DNA of 64,000 nt from Candidatus Saccharibacteria bacterium oral taxon 955 (GCA_010202265.1 CP047918.1:372001-436000); one strand, 5' to 3'; shown: positions 41,592 to 51,133, counted from the stretch's first letter. The notes: a model not told the origin generated them from the sequence alone. Numbers and translations are program-made.

Positions 41592-42290
41592 TTATACGGT
41601 CGGGGTTTCGCGCTTGATTCGCTGTCGGTGGGTTCTATAGTGGGGGTCGTAGCGGCCCACCTCTGTCCAAAACGCCGTCGAGTGGTTCATGTGTCTGGTG
41701 TGGCATAGTTCATGGATCAAAACATAATCTATCAACTCGGGCGCAAGCTTCATCAGTGCGATATTTAGGCTGATTGTGCCGCTACTGCTGCAACTTCCCC
41801 AGCGACTACTCGCATGACTAAATCTAACTCGCTCATAGTGAAAGTCGTGCCTGGTCGCTAGTTCTTTGAGCCGTGATGGTAGATAAGCCTTCGCCTCCTT
41901 GCGAAGGATAGCAATAGCGCTATTTCGAATTTTTTGTTGCACCTGTGTATCCTCGAGCGCGAAGCCTGGTGGCAAATAGACTAGCAAGCGATTGCGCTGG
42001 ACCTTGGTGGCTGGCTCTTTGACCATCTGTGTCGGCACAACGGCTAAGGTGTGATGCCGACCGACTAGTTGACCGTCGACGTACGGATTTTCTATAGAGG
42101 TGTGTGATGCCAATTTACGCAATTCTTCGCGCGACGAATTAACGACTTGCTTAATGAAAAATATCGGTGTGTAGGTGGGCGCAGTGGCGATATATCGACC
42201 ATCTGTGCCGACGCGGATTCTAACCGCTCGTGAGCCTTTGCGCTTTTGAATCCGGATTTCTCCAAACTCTGGATCATCAAAGCTGGTCAT
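41592..42290 (-). CDS. YgjP/SprT-like metallopeptidase (DUF45 family)
   Basis: The C-terminal half has FSHASSRWGSCSSSGTISLN, YVLIHELCHTRHMNHSTAFW (HExxH zinc motif with the third His downstream) and the final YDPHYRTHRQ, as in YgjP-like metal-dependent hydrolases. The N-terminus, GEIRIQKRKGSRAVRIRVG, matches the family start. Length is normal (232 aa). It is 4 bp downstream of the P-loop gene, so the two are co-transcribed. The physiological substrate of this family is poorly known. Confidence 0.87.
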   Translation of the reverse strand: MTSFDDPEFGEIRIQKRKGSRAVRIRVGTDGRYIATAPTYTPIFFIKQVVNSSREELRKLASHTSIENPYVDGQLVGRHHTLAVVPTQMVKEPATKVQRNRLLVYLPPGFALEDTQVQQKIRNSAIAILRKEAKAYLPSRLKELATRHDFHYERVRFSHASSRWGSCSSSGTISLNIALMKLAPELIDYVLIHELCHTRHMNHSTAFWTEVGRYDPHYRTHRQRIKRETPTV

Positions 42291-42294
42291 AAAA

Positions 42295-42855
42295 TTAGCG
42301 AATCATGATCGAACGTCCACCGCCAGATAATGGACGGTCTGTTTGTAATGATTCGGTTGGGCGATTATCTTTGCTTAGACGTCCGAGAACGACTTTTGCC
42401 TGGCTGGCGTAGGTGTGTCGACCACTGATTACTACTGGTTTTTCGTGTGGGTGCGGAGGGCTAAATTTACGAACAGCATCGGCAAATTGATCGCGGGTGA
42501 GAGTTTTTGCTCTCAATGAACGACCGAGTGAAGTGGTCTGGTCGGCTTGAACCCAGATGAGCATCGGCTGGTAGCCTTTATCCCTTGCCCATCTAGCAAA
42601 CTCGGTGCGTCGTGCGCGACTGTCACTATTACCTTCAAATATAAACGTTTGACCGGTTTTTATGATTTCTGCAAGCATCATCGCGACCAGGTCGCTAGCA
42701 GCAGCGGCATCAGACGCTTTTGATTCGATCGCTAAGCTATCGATATAGGGCGCATTGAACATTTCAGCAAATTGGCTTGCAAAAAAGCTTTTGCCGCTTC
42801 CTGGGAGTCCCACCATCATAATCGCATGCGGCCGCGTCAGATGTAACGATTTCAT
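42295..42855 (-). CDS. P-loop ATP-binding protein (AAA_33/zeta-toxin-like kinase fold)
   Basis: The 186-residue protein starts with HAIMMVGLPGSGKSFFASQFA (Walker A), has TFIFEGNSDSRARRTEFARWA and PMLIWVQADQTTSLGRSL, the pattern of small kinases of the AAA_33 group that phosphorylate sugars, nucleotides or RNA ends. A zeta-type toxin role is possible, but no antitoxin gene is next to it. TATAAT (42862-42867) is 6 nt before the ATG. Confidence 0.72.
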   Translation of the reverse strand: MKSLHLTRPHAIMMVGLPGSGKSFFASQFAEMFNAPYIDSLAIESKASDAAAASDLVAMMLAEIIKTGQTFIFEGNSDSRARRTEFARWARDKGYQPMLIWVQADQTTSLGRSLRAKTLTRDQFADAVRKFSPPHPHEKPVVISGRHTYASQAKVVLGRLSKDNRPTESLQTDRPLSGGGRSIMIR

Positions 42856-42977
42856 AGGCTGATTATATCAAAAAAGATGACAATTTTTTCTCAGGTTTCG
42901 TTTAATACCTACTTTTGGAGGCAATTAACAGAGGTAGAACAAAAATAACCATAAGTACCATATACTACTCATGCATA

Positions 42978-43033
42978 TTGACATAATGTAAATAACTTGC
43001 TATAATGTAAACCATAAACACGGAAAAGCCGTG
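42978..43033 (+). promoter_or_regulatory. consensus promoter and 5' hairpin of the surface-protein gene
   Basis: TTGACA (42978-42983), 17 bp ending in TGC, TATAAT (43001-43006): a full consensus, the strongest promoter in the window. A small CACGG/CCGTG hairpin (43019-43033) opens the leader and AGAGGAGG lies before the ATG. Together they suggest high expression. Confidence 0.8.
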
Positions 43034-43063
43034 TAAAAAATGTGAGCTTTAGAGGAGGCATAC

Positions 43064-44563
43064 ATGAATAAACTAAGGAATATTATCATAGGAGTTGCAG
43101 TTGCAGCTGCAGCATTTGCGGGGATCAACTACCTCGCAGGAGACCGTGCCGATGCGGTCAATCCAAGTGCGCGTGACTGTAATCGTAACTCAATAATTTA
43201 CTGTGGTGCAATTACGCCTCAGGAGTTGAAGTCAAAATATAACGCCAACAAAACTGGTGACCTACCTGCTATATTTAGTCACTATGGAGTTAGTTCTTCA
43301 CAGATTAATGGAATGGCTCAAAAGCAGGGTTATGTTAACCGAAAAGGTGAAGTCTGGTACGACGGTCGACTCGTTGCTACAAATGGTGTAACTGTTGGTC
43401 GTCAGTATTTCTCAGGCGACACAAAGGTTAATATCGGCGGCAAGACGCTCTACCAGCGTCGTGCAGGCTCGGCTATGCGCACCGACGGTATCGCTGTGCA
43501 CATTTGGTTTGACTCAAATGGCCAATTTGTCTCAGCAGTTTACTACTCATGTGGTAACCCGCTGGTAGCGACACCAGTACCTGTTCCGCCAAAGCCAGTC
43601 TATAAGTGTAACTCGCTATCTGCTACTAAAGTAAGCCGAACAGAGTACCGCTTCACTACTGACGCAAGTGCGGCAAATGGCGCATCTATCAAAGACTACG
43701 TATACTCATTTGGTGATGGCACTAGTGCAACTGGCGGTTCAAGTGTGACGCACAACTATGACAAGCCTGGTACTTACAAAGTATCTGCACAGGTTCGTGT
43801 CAACGTAAATGGTCAGCTTGTAACAGCGCCTGGTACATGTGTAACTGAAGTCACTGTCGTTCAGGAGCTCAAGCCTGGTATCGACATCGTCAAGACCGTA
43901 AACAACAAAAAGCACGACAAGGTTGCCGTTGGTGAGCAGTTCACTTACGAAATTGTCGTTAAAAATACTGGTAACGTAGCTCTAAAGGATGCAGTCGTTA
44001 CTGACAAGGCGCCAGCTGAGGTAACGCTTGTCTCAGCAGATGCTGGCAAGATTGCTAATAACGTTTGGACTCATACGATTCCTGAACTAAAGGTTGGTGA
44101 GTCGATGCGATTCACGCTTACAGCTAAGTATATGAAGTACTCATCTGGTACTCACAAAAACTCAGTATGTGTTGATACGCCAACCGTACCTGGCACCCCA
44201 GATGATTGTGATGACGCGACTACTGAGACCAAAGAGCGAATTAAGGTCTGTGATCTCCGAGACAACACGATCAAGACCATCGAACGTAGCGAATACGACG
44301 AGTCGCACATGACAACTGATATCGCGCGATGTGGTGACATCCAGGTCTGTGTCATAAGTACAAAAGAGATCAAGAAGATTGCTAAAAAAGACTACGATGA
44401 AAATACTATGACAACCGATATGAGCAAATGTGCTGAGGTACCTCCAACACCAGTCAAAGAGTTGCCGCACACTGGTCTCACGGACACTATGAGTGTAATC
44501 GGTATCGGTGGTCTCGTCGGTGTCGGTGCAGCCTACATGGCAAGTCGCCGTAACCTACGGTAA
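43064..44563 (+). CDS. LPxTG-like cell-surface protein with PKD and DUF11-type repeats
   Basis: The 499-residue protein has a signal peptide (MNKLRNIIIGVAVAAAAFAG), an N-terminal domain of about 150 residues with three cysteines, a PKD domain (about 183-265: YVYSFGDGTSATGGSSVTHN, YDKPGTYKVSAQVRV), a DUF11 repeat (about 275-385: VAVGEQFTYEIVVKNTGNVA), and two Cys-containing repeats of about 30 residues (VCDLRDNTIKTIERSEYDES and VCVISTKEIKKIAKKDYDEN, each continuing MTTDxxxC). It ends with ELPHTG, a hydrophobic helix and basic RRNLR: a sortase sorting signal. It is probably anchored to the wall and used for adhesion. No sortase gene is in the window. Confidence 0.9.
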   Translation: MNKLRNIIIGVAVAAAAFAGINYLAGDRADAVNPSARDCNRNSIIYCGAITPQELKSKYNANKTGDLPAIFSHYGVSSSQINGMAQKQGYVNRKGEVWYDGRLVATNGVTVGRQYFSGDTKVNIGGKTLYQRRAGSAMRTDGIAVHIWFDSNGQFVSAVYYSCGNPLVATPVPVPPKPVYKCNSLSATKVSRTEYRFTTDASAANGASIKDYVYSFGDGTSATGGSSVTHNYDKPGTYKVSAQVRVNVNGQLVTAPGTCVTEVTVVQELKPGIDIVKTVNNKKHDKVAVGEQFTYEIVVKNTGNVALKDAVVTDKAPAEVTLVSADAGKIANNVWTHTIPELKVGESMRFTLTAKYMKYSSGTHKNSVCVDTPTVPGTPDDCDDATTETKERIKVCDLRDNTIKTIERSEYDESHMTTDIARCGDIQVCVISTKEIKKIAKKDYDENTMTTDMSKCAEVPPTPVKELPHTGLTDTMSVIGIGGLVGVGAAYMASRRNLR

Positions 44564-44711
44564 AAGTCTACAGTCAAATCCTCTAACGAATAGCCCTGCA
44601 TAGTCTGCGGGGCTATTTTGTAATATTGACAAAATATTTATCATAATGCATAATATATAATGTTGCACGATGAGAGATGTCGTGCAAGTAGCTACTAACC
44701 TAGGAGTGTAA

Positions 44712-45329
44712 GTGTCTCGTCGTTTCTTCGGCCTCTTGAGCATTGTTTTGGCTGTGCTGATGACAATTTTGCTGTCATCGTGTGCAGCCATCAGTATGTC
44801 CTCGGAGGAATTTTCGCGGGCTATCAGAGGCGTGTCGGGTACGGTATCCACCTACAATGAATCGTCACGGCTGATTGATAGAGTGTCCGGGACGTCATTC
44901 AGGTTTTCGAGAGACCAGACTTTTGACTCAAAGTCTAGGGATGGAGAGTCAAACAAAGACTCATCCGTCCTACTGATCAGCTTGGGTGATAATCATATCA
45001 CCCATGTTGGCTCGACGCTGATATTTGCCCAAGATGGTATAGTTGATGTCTCGAGCAGTCTGCCGAATGAGGTTCGGTTTTCTAACACTGAGCCAGGCGC
45101 TCCGTGGCTTAATGATATCAGGTACCGCTATGGTAACCTGTGGCAAGGCAAAGCACGCACCATCATGGTGCGCAGTCAGGATGGGACGCCATTGGCCGTT
45201 TTTGCCGGGGATCATGTCGAGACCTTTTCGACTGACATCCCTAAATCAACGGCTTTTCGTATTGATGGTAGGTATCTACTTATATATCGAGCGGACTATA
45301 CCGTATACGATACGGAGCTGCTAGGGTAG
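44712..45329 (+). CDS. lipoprotein, DUF5052-like
   Basis: The 205-residue protein begins with a basic, hydrophobic signal ending in the lipobox LLSSC, so it is probably a lipoprotein. The body, with TVSTYNESSRLIDRVSGTSF, VLLISLGDNHITHVGSTLIF and RSQDGTPLAVFAGDHVETFS, resembles DUF5052 proteins of Gram-positive bacteria (from memory, not checked). The start is GTG at 44712 with TAGGAG upstream. It may be transferred DNA from Firmicutes-like bacteria. Function unknown. Confidence 0.72.
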   Translation: MSRRFFGLLSIVLAVLMTILLSSCAAISMSSEEFSRAIRGVSGTVSTYNESSRLIDRVSGTSFRFSRDQTFDSKSRDGESNKDSSVLLISLGDNHITHVGSTLIFAQDGIVDVSSSLPNEVRFSNTEPGAPWLNDIRYRYGNLWQGKARTIMVRSQDGTPLAVFAGDHVETFSTDIPKSTAFRIDGRYLLIYRADYTVYDTELLG

Positions 45330-45337
45330 CAGGGTCT

Positions 45338-45384
45338 AAAAGCTGGAGTCTGTTCCCTCTAAGAGGGTTCGGGCTCCGGCTTTA
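45338..45384. terminator. bidirectional terminator after the lipoprotein gene
   Basis: AAAGCTGGAGTC pairs with GGGCTCCGGCTTT with mismatches, enclosing an inner CCCTCT/AGAGGG stem. Confidence 0.6.
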
Positions 45385-45422
45385 TTCATTTTGGCGAAGA
45401 AACTATTTTTAGGTTTGTAATA

Positions 45423-45447
45423 AAAAAGTCCAGCTAGTGGACTTTTT
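45423..45447. terminator. terminator after tRNA-Trp
   Basis: A 10-bp stem AAAAAGTCCA/TGGACTTTTT with a 5-nt loop, 14 bp past the minus-strand tRNA-Trp. Confidence 0.75.
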
Positions 45448-45460
45448 ATACATGCTCCTC

Positions 45461-45536
45461 TGGCAGGGGAGACAGGACTTGAACCTGCGACACCCGGTTT
45501 TGGAGACCGGTGCTCTACCAACTGAGCTACTCCCCT
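45461..45536 (-). tRNA. tRNA-Trp (anticodon CCA)
   Basis: Minus-strand cloverleaf: acceptor AGGGGAG/CTCCCCT, D arm AGCTCAGTTGGTAGAGC, anticodon stem CCGGT/ACCGG with loop CTCCAAA (anticodon CCA), discriminator G and encoded CCA. Confidence 0.95.
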
Positions 45537-45584
45537 GTACTTCTCGCATACCAGAGTATTATACCAGATTTTATGATAAAACTG

Positions 45585-46553
45585 CTACTTTTGCTCGTCT
45601 TCGGGCTTGACTAAGACAGCGCGCTTGAAGTGACGGTCAGCTCCTTCGTCGGCGTAGCGTGACATTGGCGGAAGTGCGAGGAGTTTTTCGGAGCCTACTT
45701 TGCCGTCGTCGAGATCGATGCAGGCTTCGACAAAGAACTTTTCGATCAGCCACTCACGACCAGGTGCGGTTTGTCCTAGGACGGTGATTCGCCAACGATC
45801 TTTTCCCCACTCCTCAGTGCGGATAATTCGTAGTGGTTTGGCGAGCATGGTTTTGCCTTTTGGAATAGCGGAGATGATTTTATTGATCGCTTTTTCGCCG
45901 GCCTCTTTGTCGCGGACAAATACGTCAACGGCTAATGTTCGAACACCCTTTGGTACTACGTGGACACCAGTGATGTTCTGGTTGTGTACCCAGATGATCT
46001 CACCGTTGAGTGCGCGTATTCGGGTGGAGCGAAGGGTAAATCGCTCGACGACGCCAGCTACATCCCAGTATGGTTCAATTTTGATGAAGTCACCAATCTT
46101 GTACCAACCTTCAGTTATCATAGTCGAACCAGCGGTTAGATCGCGCAAAATGATACCGATCGTCTGACCAGCGATGACGATAAAGAATGCGCTAGCCCCA
46201 ATTGCGGCCACGCTATTTGCCGCCGCACTGTTTGAAGAGAACGGACTAAGTGCTCTCCAGGCGACGAAGCCGACAACGGCAACAACCAGAGCACGGACGA
46301 TTGCAACTGTGATACTAAGATAAGTTTCGGTCTGGCGTAGGCGCATCACACGGGCATCGTCTGATTCGTTGTCACTACGACGCCCAACCTTTTGAGCGAT
46401 ATAGATAATTCCTTTTGCAAGAAAACGGCTAAGCCAATAGGCTATGATCAGTGAGGCGATCAGGATTAAGATAGAGCGGAATGCGTTTGGCTCTATGAAT
46501 AGATGATGCATATCATCTAAAAATGCTTGGGGGTGTTTAATTGTATTACTCAC
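45585..46553 (-). CDS. small-conductance mechanosensitive channel (MscS family)
   Basis: The 322-residue protein has three or more membrane helices, with the pore-helix region AANSVAAIGASAFFIVIAGQT, then LTAGSTMITEGWYKIGDFIK, the MscS beta domain (VVERFTLRSTRIRALNGEII, WVHNQNI) and a cytoplasmic alpha/beta domain. MscS channels release solutes on osmotic downshock. The GTG start at 46553 is 7 nt after a TACAAT box (46561-46566). Confidence 0.9.
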   Translation of the reverse strand: MSNTIKHPQAFLDDMHHLFIEPNAFRSILILIASLIIAYWLSRFLAKGIIYIAQKVGRRSDNESDDARVMRLRQTETYLSITVAIVRALVVAVVGFVAWRALSPFSSNSAAANSVAAIGASAFFIVIAGQTIGIILRDLTAGSTMITEGWYKIGDFIKIEPYWDVAGVVERFTLRSTRIRALNGEIIWVHNQNITGVHVVPKGVRTLAVDVFVRDKEAGEKAINKIISAIPKGKTMLAKPLRIIRTEEWGKDRWRITVLGQTAPGREWLIEKFFVEACIDLDDGKVGSEKLLALPPMSRYADEGADRHFKRAVLVKPEDEQK

Positions 46554-46630
46554 GCTCAGTATTGTAGCAGTTTGCAGGTCTCTCTACTATATTCTAAGAG
46601 CGACTTTTTTCGTTAAATGTATTTAATCGG

Positions 46631-46714
46631 TTGCAAAACGCTTATGGAGAGGCGTATACTAGTTGTGGATATGTTAGCAAAAAAGGGGAAATTAGATTGC
46701 AGACTGTAATCTAA
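46631..46714 (+). promoter_or_regulatory. promoter and pre-start hairpin of the glycan operon
   Basis: TTGCAA (46631-46636), 18 bp, TATACT (46655-46660). The leader holds AAAAAGGGGAA and then a 7-bp stem TTAGATT/AATCTAA (46692-46714) that ends 1 nt before the ATG. The stem could block or time translation of the first gene. Confidence 0.5.
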
Positions 46715-46715
46715 C

Positions 46716-47960
46716 ATGGGTGACATGAACATACTTATGCTTGGGTGGGAGCTCCCGCCGCACAACAGCGGAGGTCTGGGTGTGGCTTGTTACCATCTAT
46801 CAAAAGCTCTTGCCCACCAGGGTGCGTCGATAGATTTCGTTTTGCCTTATGACGCGCACCATCCTGGTACCGAGTATATGAATATTCACGCTGCTACTAG
46901 GCTCAATCCTATTCATAAGTTTGGCTTGATGGGGGCATATGATAGCAAATATGTAGATGAGATAGACCTCGACGCGGTAGATCTGCGAGATTTACAGACT
47001 ATGCGTGGGGTGCAGAAGCGTTATGTCAGATTTGTCGAGCGTTTAATCAAGATAAAAAAGATTGGTATGCCTGACGTGATTCATGCCCATGATTGGCTGA
47101 CGATGGAGGCTGGCATGCGCGCCAAAGAGCTGACCGACGCACCATTGATTGTCCACGTTCACGCCACTGAGTTTGATCGTGCGGGGTCATTTGGAAGTGG
47201 TAATCCAATTGTTCACGAGATCGAGTATCAGGGGCTGATGATGGCGGATCGAATTATCGCAGTTAGTGAAATTACTAAAAACATCATTATCCATAAATAC
47301 CATATCCCTGCCGACAAAATTGAGGTTGTTCATAATGCAATTGATCTGGCGTCACTCGGTAACTACGAGTATGACAAGCGTACTTATAAGTATCTTGAGT
47401 CGCTTCGTGAGGAGGGCTATACAGTTGTATCTACGGTTACTCGATTTACGGCGCAAAAGGGTTTGGTGCAGCTTATGCGTGGTATGGCAAAAGCTTGTAG
47501 TAAGCATGATAAGTTGGTTATGCTACTGGCGGGTGATGGTGAGCAGCGTAATGAGTTGATTTCGCTTGCTGCCGACCTGGGCATTTCTGACAAAGTTTTC
47601 TTTACGGGCTTTGTCAGGGGCAAACAATGGCGTGACGCCTATAGTGTGGCTGATATATTTGTTATGAGCTCCGTTTCAGAGCCGTTTGGACTGACCGCGC
47701 TGGAGGCAGCACATCACGGTACGGCACTAATTATCAGCAAGCAGTCGGGTGTCGGCGAGGTGCTAAATAGTATTTTTCGTTATGATTTTTGGGATGTCGA
47801 TAGACTGGCCGATCAATTGGTCGGTATCGCTAAGTCCCCTGCTCTTTGTGCGCAACTCAAACAAGACGTTAAGCGCGAATACGCGCGTCTGAGCTGGCAT
47901 GATGTCGCACGGACATGTCTACATCTCTATAAACGCATGAAGATAGGAGCAACCGCATGA
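46716..47960 (+). CDS. GT4-family glycosyltransferase (glycogen synthase-like)
   Basis: The 414-residue enzyme starts MNILMLGWELPPHNSGGLGV, the typical donor-side Gly loop, has VIHAHDWLTMEAGMRAK, IIAVSEITKNIIIHKYHIP, VVHNAIDL, RFTAQKGLVQLMRGMAKA, LLAGDGEQRNELISLA and SSVSEPFGLTALEAAHHGTA, the EPFGLxxLEA nucleotide-sugar motif. It probably extends an alpha-1,4-glucan or a related glycan from a sugar nucleotide. The next gene starts inside its stop (ATGA). It is the first gene of an operon with GH57 and GH15. Confidence 0.87.
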   Translation: MGDMNILMLGWELPPHNSGGLGVACYHLSKALAHQGASIDFVLPYDAHHPGTEYMNIHAATRLNPIHKFGLMGAYDSKYVDEIDLDAVDLRDLQTMRGVQKRYVRFVERLIKIKKIGMPDVIHAHDWLTMEAGMRAKELTDAPLIVHVHATEFDRAGSFGSGNPIVHEIEYQGLMMADRIIAVSEITKNIIIHKYHIPADKIEVVHNAIDLASLGNYEYDKRTYKYLESLREEGYTVVSTVTRFTAQKGLVQLMRGMAKACSKHDKLVMLLAGDGEQRNELISLAADLGISDKVFFTGFVRGKQWRDAYSVADIFVMSSVSEPFGLTALEAAHHGTALIISKQSGVGEVLNSIFRYDFWDVDRLADQLVGIAKSPALCAQLKQDVKREYARLSWHDVARTCLHLYKRMKIGATA

Positions 47961-49183
47961 GTAGCAAGCGCGGCGTAGTTCTATACCTTCACGTCCACCA
48001 GCCATGGCGGGTGCGTGAGTATACGGTATTTGATACGGCCGAAAACCACGATTATTTCTCAACCACCCGAGAATTACACCGCGATAACCGCGAGATATTT
48101 CTAAAAGTTGCCGATAAATCGTATCGACCAATGAATGCTCTACTCCGAACATTGCTTGAGCGATATCCAGACTTTAAAGTATCCTTGTCTATCACTGGTA
48201 CATTTATTGACCAAGCTGAGGCGTGGGCGCCGGATGTGCTTGATAGTTTTTGTGAACTCGTCAAGACAGGTCGGGTTGAGATAGTGTCTGAGACCTATTA
48301 CCATAGCTTGGCATTTTTCTACAGCCGGAGCGAATTTGAGCATCAGGTTGAGCTTCATCGCCAAAAAATTCGCGATGTTTTTGGGGTTGAAACTAGCGTC
48401 TTTCGTAACACAGAGTTAAGTTACAATAACGAACTCGCCAAATGGGCCGATGAATATGGTTTTAAGGGCATTTTGACCGAAGGTTGGGATCCTGTGCTGG
48501 GCTGGCGAAATGCAAACTACGTCTATAGGCCGACTGATACTACTAGCATCAAACTTTTGATGAAGAACTATCAGCTCAGTGACGATATCGCTTTTCGGTT
48601 TAGCAATAAAGCCTGGGAGTCGTATCCGCTTCACGCTGATACGTATGATGTATGGGTCAATAGCGCCCTGGGTGACGATGGCAATGTGGTGAATCTGTTT
48701 ATGGACTACGAGACGTTTGGTGAACACCAATGGGCAGATACAGGGATCTTTGACTTCTTTGCTGATTTTGTCGGTCGTTGGCTAAAGAACCCTGCAAATA
48801 CCTTCTATACAGTAAGCGAAGCCTGCGATTCTTTTGAGCCAGTAGATATGGTTGACTGTCCGCAGACTATCACCTGGGCAGACACAGAGCGTGATCTCAC
48901 GGCATGGCTTGGTAATTCTATGCAACATGAGGCGATGCGCCATCTTTATGATCTAGAGTCGGACGTTCTTCGCACCAACGATAAGCAGTTGATAGAAGAT
49001 TGGCGACGGTTGACAACGAGTGACCACGCTTATTACATGTGCACAAAGTACTTTACTGATGGCGATGTTCATGCGTACTTTAGTCCATACGATTCTCCAT
49101 ATGATGCGTTCTTGTACTTCATGAATGCTGTTCGCGATGTGAGATATCGTGTTTGTGAACATCATGAGAACGGGGGTTTGTAG
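47957..49183 (+). CDS. glycoside hydrolase family 57 (alpha-amylase/glucanotransferase-like)
   Basis: The 408-residue protein begins GVVLYLHVHQPWRVREYTVF with the HxHQP motif, has SITGTFIDQAEAWAPDVLD, VSETYYHSLAFFYSRSEF, FRNTELSYNNELAKWADE (the nucleophile Glu in NTELxY) and VVNLFMDYETFGEHQWADTG (the acid/base Asp region). GH57 enzymes hydrolyse or rearrange alpha-1,4-glucans inside the cell. No signal peptide. Overlaps GT4 by 4 bp and abuts GH15. Confidence 0.92.
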   Translation: MSSKRGVVLYLHVHQPWRVREYTVFDTAENHDYFSTTRELHRDNREIFLKVADKSYRPMNALLRTLLERYPDFKVSLSITGTFIDQAEAWAPDVLDSFCELVKTGRVEIVSETYYHSLAFFYSRSEFEHQVELHRQKIRDVFGVETSVFRNTELSYNNELAKWADEYGFKGILTEGWDPVLGWRNANYVYRPTDTTSIKLLMKNYQLSDDIAFRFSNKAWESYPLHADTYDVWVNSALGDDGNVVNLFMDYETFGEHQWADTGIFDFFADFVGRWLKNPANTFYTVSEACDSFEPVDMVDCPQTITWADTERDLTAWLGNSMQHEAMRHLYDLESDVLRTNDKQLIEDWRRLTTSDHAYYMCTKYFTDGDVHAYFSPYDSPYDAFLYFMNAVRDVRYRVCEHHENGGL

Positions 49184-51130
49184 GTGGCGCGACCGATTGT
49201 TCTCAGTAACGGCGAGCTTCATGTTGGGATCAATAAGTTTGGCGAGGTCCACGATTTTTATTTTCCTTATGTTGGGCTTGAAAACCATTCGGCTGGCAAA
49301 GATACTCGTCACCGTGTAGGTATTTGGGTCGATGGCATACTGAGCTGGCTAGACGATGGTAGCTGGGAGCTTAATTTTACCTATCCTCATGAAGCATTAG
49401 TCGGACACGTTATCGCTAAGCACGCCAGACTGGGAATTATTGTTGAATTCGATGACACAGTCGACGCTGAGTTTAATGCTTTTATGCGCAATATTCATAT
49501 CATAAATACGAAGAGCTCACCGCGTGACGTTCGTATATTCCTACACCAGTCATTTGTGATTGGTGACGCTAGGAGTAATACCGATACGGCCCAGTACTTA
49601 CCTGACGCAAATGCAATTCTGCACTACCGAGGCCGTCGCGCGTTTGTTATCTCTGCCCAAGACGATGATGGAGAGTATTTTGATCAGTATTCGGTCGGTC
49701 TTTATGGTATTGAAGGGCGCGAAGGCACTTATCGCGATGCCGATGATGGTGAGTTGTCGATGTGTCCGGTTGAGCACGGTCGAGTGGATTCAATTATTCG
49801 GTTTAAAATTACGTTATCTCCACACAGCTCTTCGCGATTTCATTACTGGATTGCGTGTGGTACGTCTACTCGACAGGCGCTGTATGTTAATAAACAAATT
49901 GTCTCCCAGGGCGTACACAAACGCTTAGACGTCACTGTAAAATGGTGGCACAATTGGCTGAAACCCGCTAAAGTGTTTGCTGACAAGATCGACACAGGAC
50001 ATCGAGATCAATTTATCCGAAGTGTTATGCTGATAAAATCTCACATCGATAAGCGCGGAGCGGTTATTGCTAGCACCGATAGTGGTATGCTTAACTACTG
50101 GCGCGACGCTTATGCTTATTGCTGGCCGCGCGACGGTGCGTACGTACTGTGGCCGTTAATTAGAATGGGCTACAGAGAAGAAGCCTATAAATTTTTCGAG
50201 TTTTGTCGGCGTGCACTCAATGCAGGTGGCTTTTTGATGCACAAATATAGGGCGGACGGAGCGCTTGGTAGTAGTTGGCATCCGTATTTACATGCTGACG
50301 GTACGGTTTCTGCGCCGATTCAAGAGGACGAAACTGCTCTGGTGCTTTTCGTATTTAGTGAGTTTTATCACGCTTCTGGCAATGAAGCGCTGCTCAAAGA
50401 GTTCTATGAGCCAATGGTATTACCGATGGCAAATTTCCTGGCACATTATGTAGACAAACATACTGGATTGCCGAAGCCGTCATACGACCTTTGGGAAGAG
50501 AAGTTTATGACTACAACCTACACTACTGCGGTAACTCATGCGGCACTGCTTGCGGCGGCTGATTTAGCCGAGCTTTATAAAGACAATGATAGCTCGGTTC
50601 AGTGGCGGGCAGTTGCGGAGGATATTCATGAATCGGCTCAAAAGCATCTCTACAATGAGTCGCGCAAGGCATTTTACAAGGGTGTGTCGGTTGCCGAAGA
50701 TGGAACGATTACGCCCGATGAGACGATCGACATGTCGAGTATCTTTGGTACATTCATGTTTGGACTTTTTCCTACCAGTAGCGAACAGACCAAGTACGCG
50801 GTGGAGACTGCCTTGACGACTTTTGGAGCAACCGACGATCGGCCGGGTCTGCCCCGCTATGAACACGATGGCTATCGTCGTGCTGATGGATCTGATAATC
50901 CTAACTGGTGGTTTGTAACAACGCTTTGGGTGGCGCAATATTTTCTCGAGGTCGGAAAAACCGAGTCGGCAAACGCAATCCTAAGATGGGTGTGTGATTC
51001 GGCCTGGTCTAGCGGTATTTTGGCGGAGCAGATCGATCCAAGGACTCTCGAGGAGGCGTCGGTCTCGCCTCTGTGTTGGAGTCAAGCGGAATATGTTTCA
51101 ACCCTTCTAGATACGATAACGGATAAGTGA
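49184..51130 (+). CDS. glycoside hydrolase family 15 glucoamylase-like enzyme
   Basis: The 648-residue protein has an N-terminal beta-sandwich (about 1-270: VLSNGELHVGINKFGEVHDF, FYFPYVGLENH) and an (alpha/alpha)6 barrel with YWRDAYAYCWPRDGAYVLWP, PSYDLWEEKFMTTTYTTAV (catalytic Glu region) and VSPLCWSQAEYVSTL (second Glu region). It would release glucose from alpha-glucan chain ends. No signal peptide, so intracellular. GTG start at 49184 directly after the GH57 stop. Confidence 0.93.
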   Translation: MARPIVLSNGELHVGINKFGEVHDFYFPYVGLENHSAGKDTRHRVGIWVDGILSWLDDGSWELNFTYPHEALVGHVIAKHARLGIIVEFDDTVDAEFNAFMRNIHIINTKSSPRDVRIFLHQSFVIGDARSNTDTAQYLPDANAILHYRGRRAFVISAQDDDGEYFDQYSVGLYGIEGREGTYRDADDGELSMCPVEHGRVDSIIRFKITLSPHSSSRFHYWIACGTSTRQALYVNKQIVSQGVHKRLDVTVKWWHNWLKPAKVFADKIDTGHRDQFIRSVMLIKSHIDKRGAVIASTDSGMLNYWRDAYAYCWPRDGAYVLWPLIRMGYREEAYKFFEFCRRALNAGGFLMHKYRADGALGSSWHPYLHADGTVSAPIQEDETALVLFVFSEFYHASGNEALLKEFYEPMVLPMANFLAHYVDKHTGLPKPSYDLWEEKFMTTTYTTAVTHAALLAAADLAELYKDNDSSVQWRAVAEDIHESAQKHLYNESRKAFYKGVSVAEDGTITPDETIDMSSIFGTFMFGLFPTSSEQTKYAVETALTTFGATDDRPGLPRYEHDGYRRADGSDNPNWWFVTTLWVAQYFLEVGKTESANAILRWVCDSAWSSGILAEQIDPRTLEEASVSPLCWSQAEYVSTLLDTITDK

Positions 51131-51133
51131 TAT

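Noticed and set aside
42295-42855. Zeta-type toxin of a toxin-antitoxin pair
   Set aside because: The P-loop fold fits, but there is no adjacent small antitoxin gene; the neighbour is a peptidase of normal size.
45336-45521. Minus-strand frame with VEHRSPKPGVAGSSPVSPA
   Set aside because: Translation of tRNA-Trp, another common artefact.
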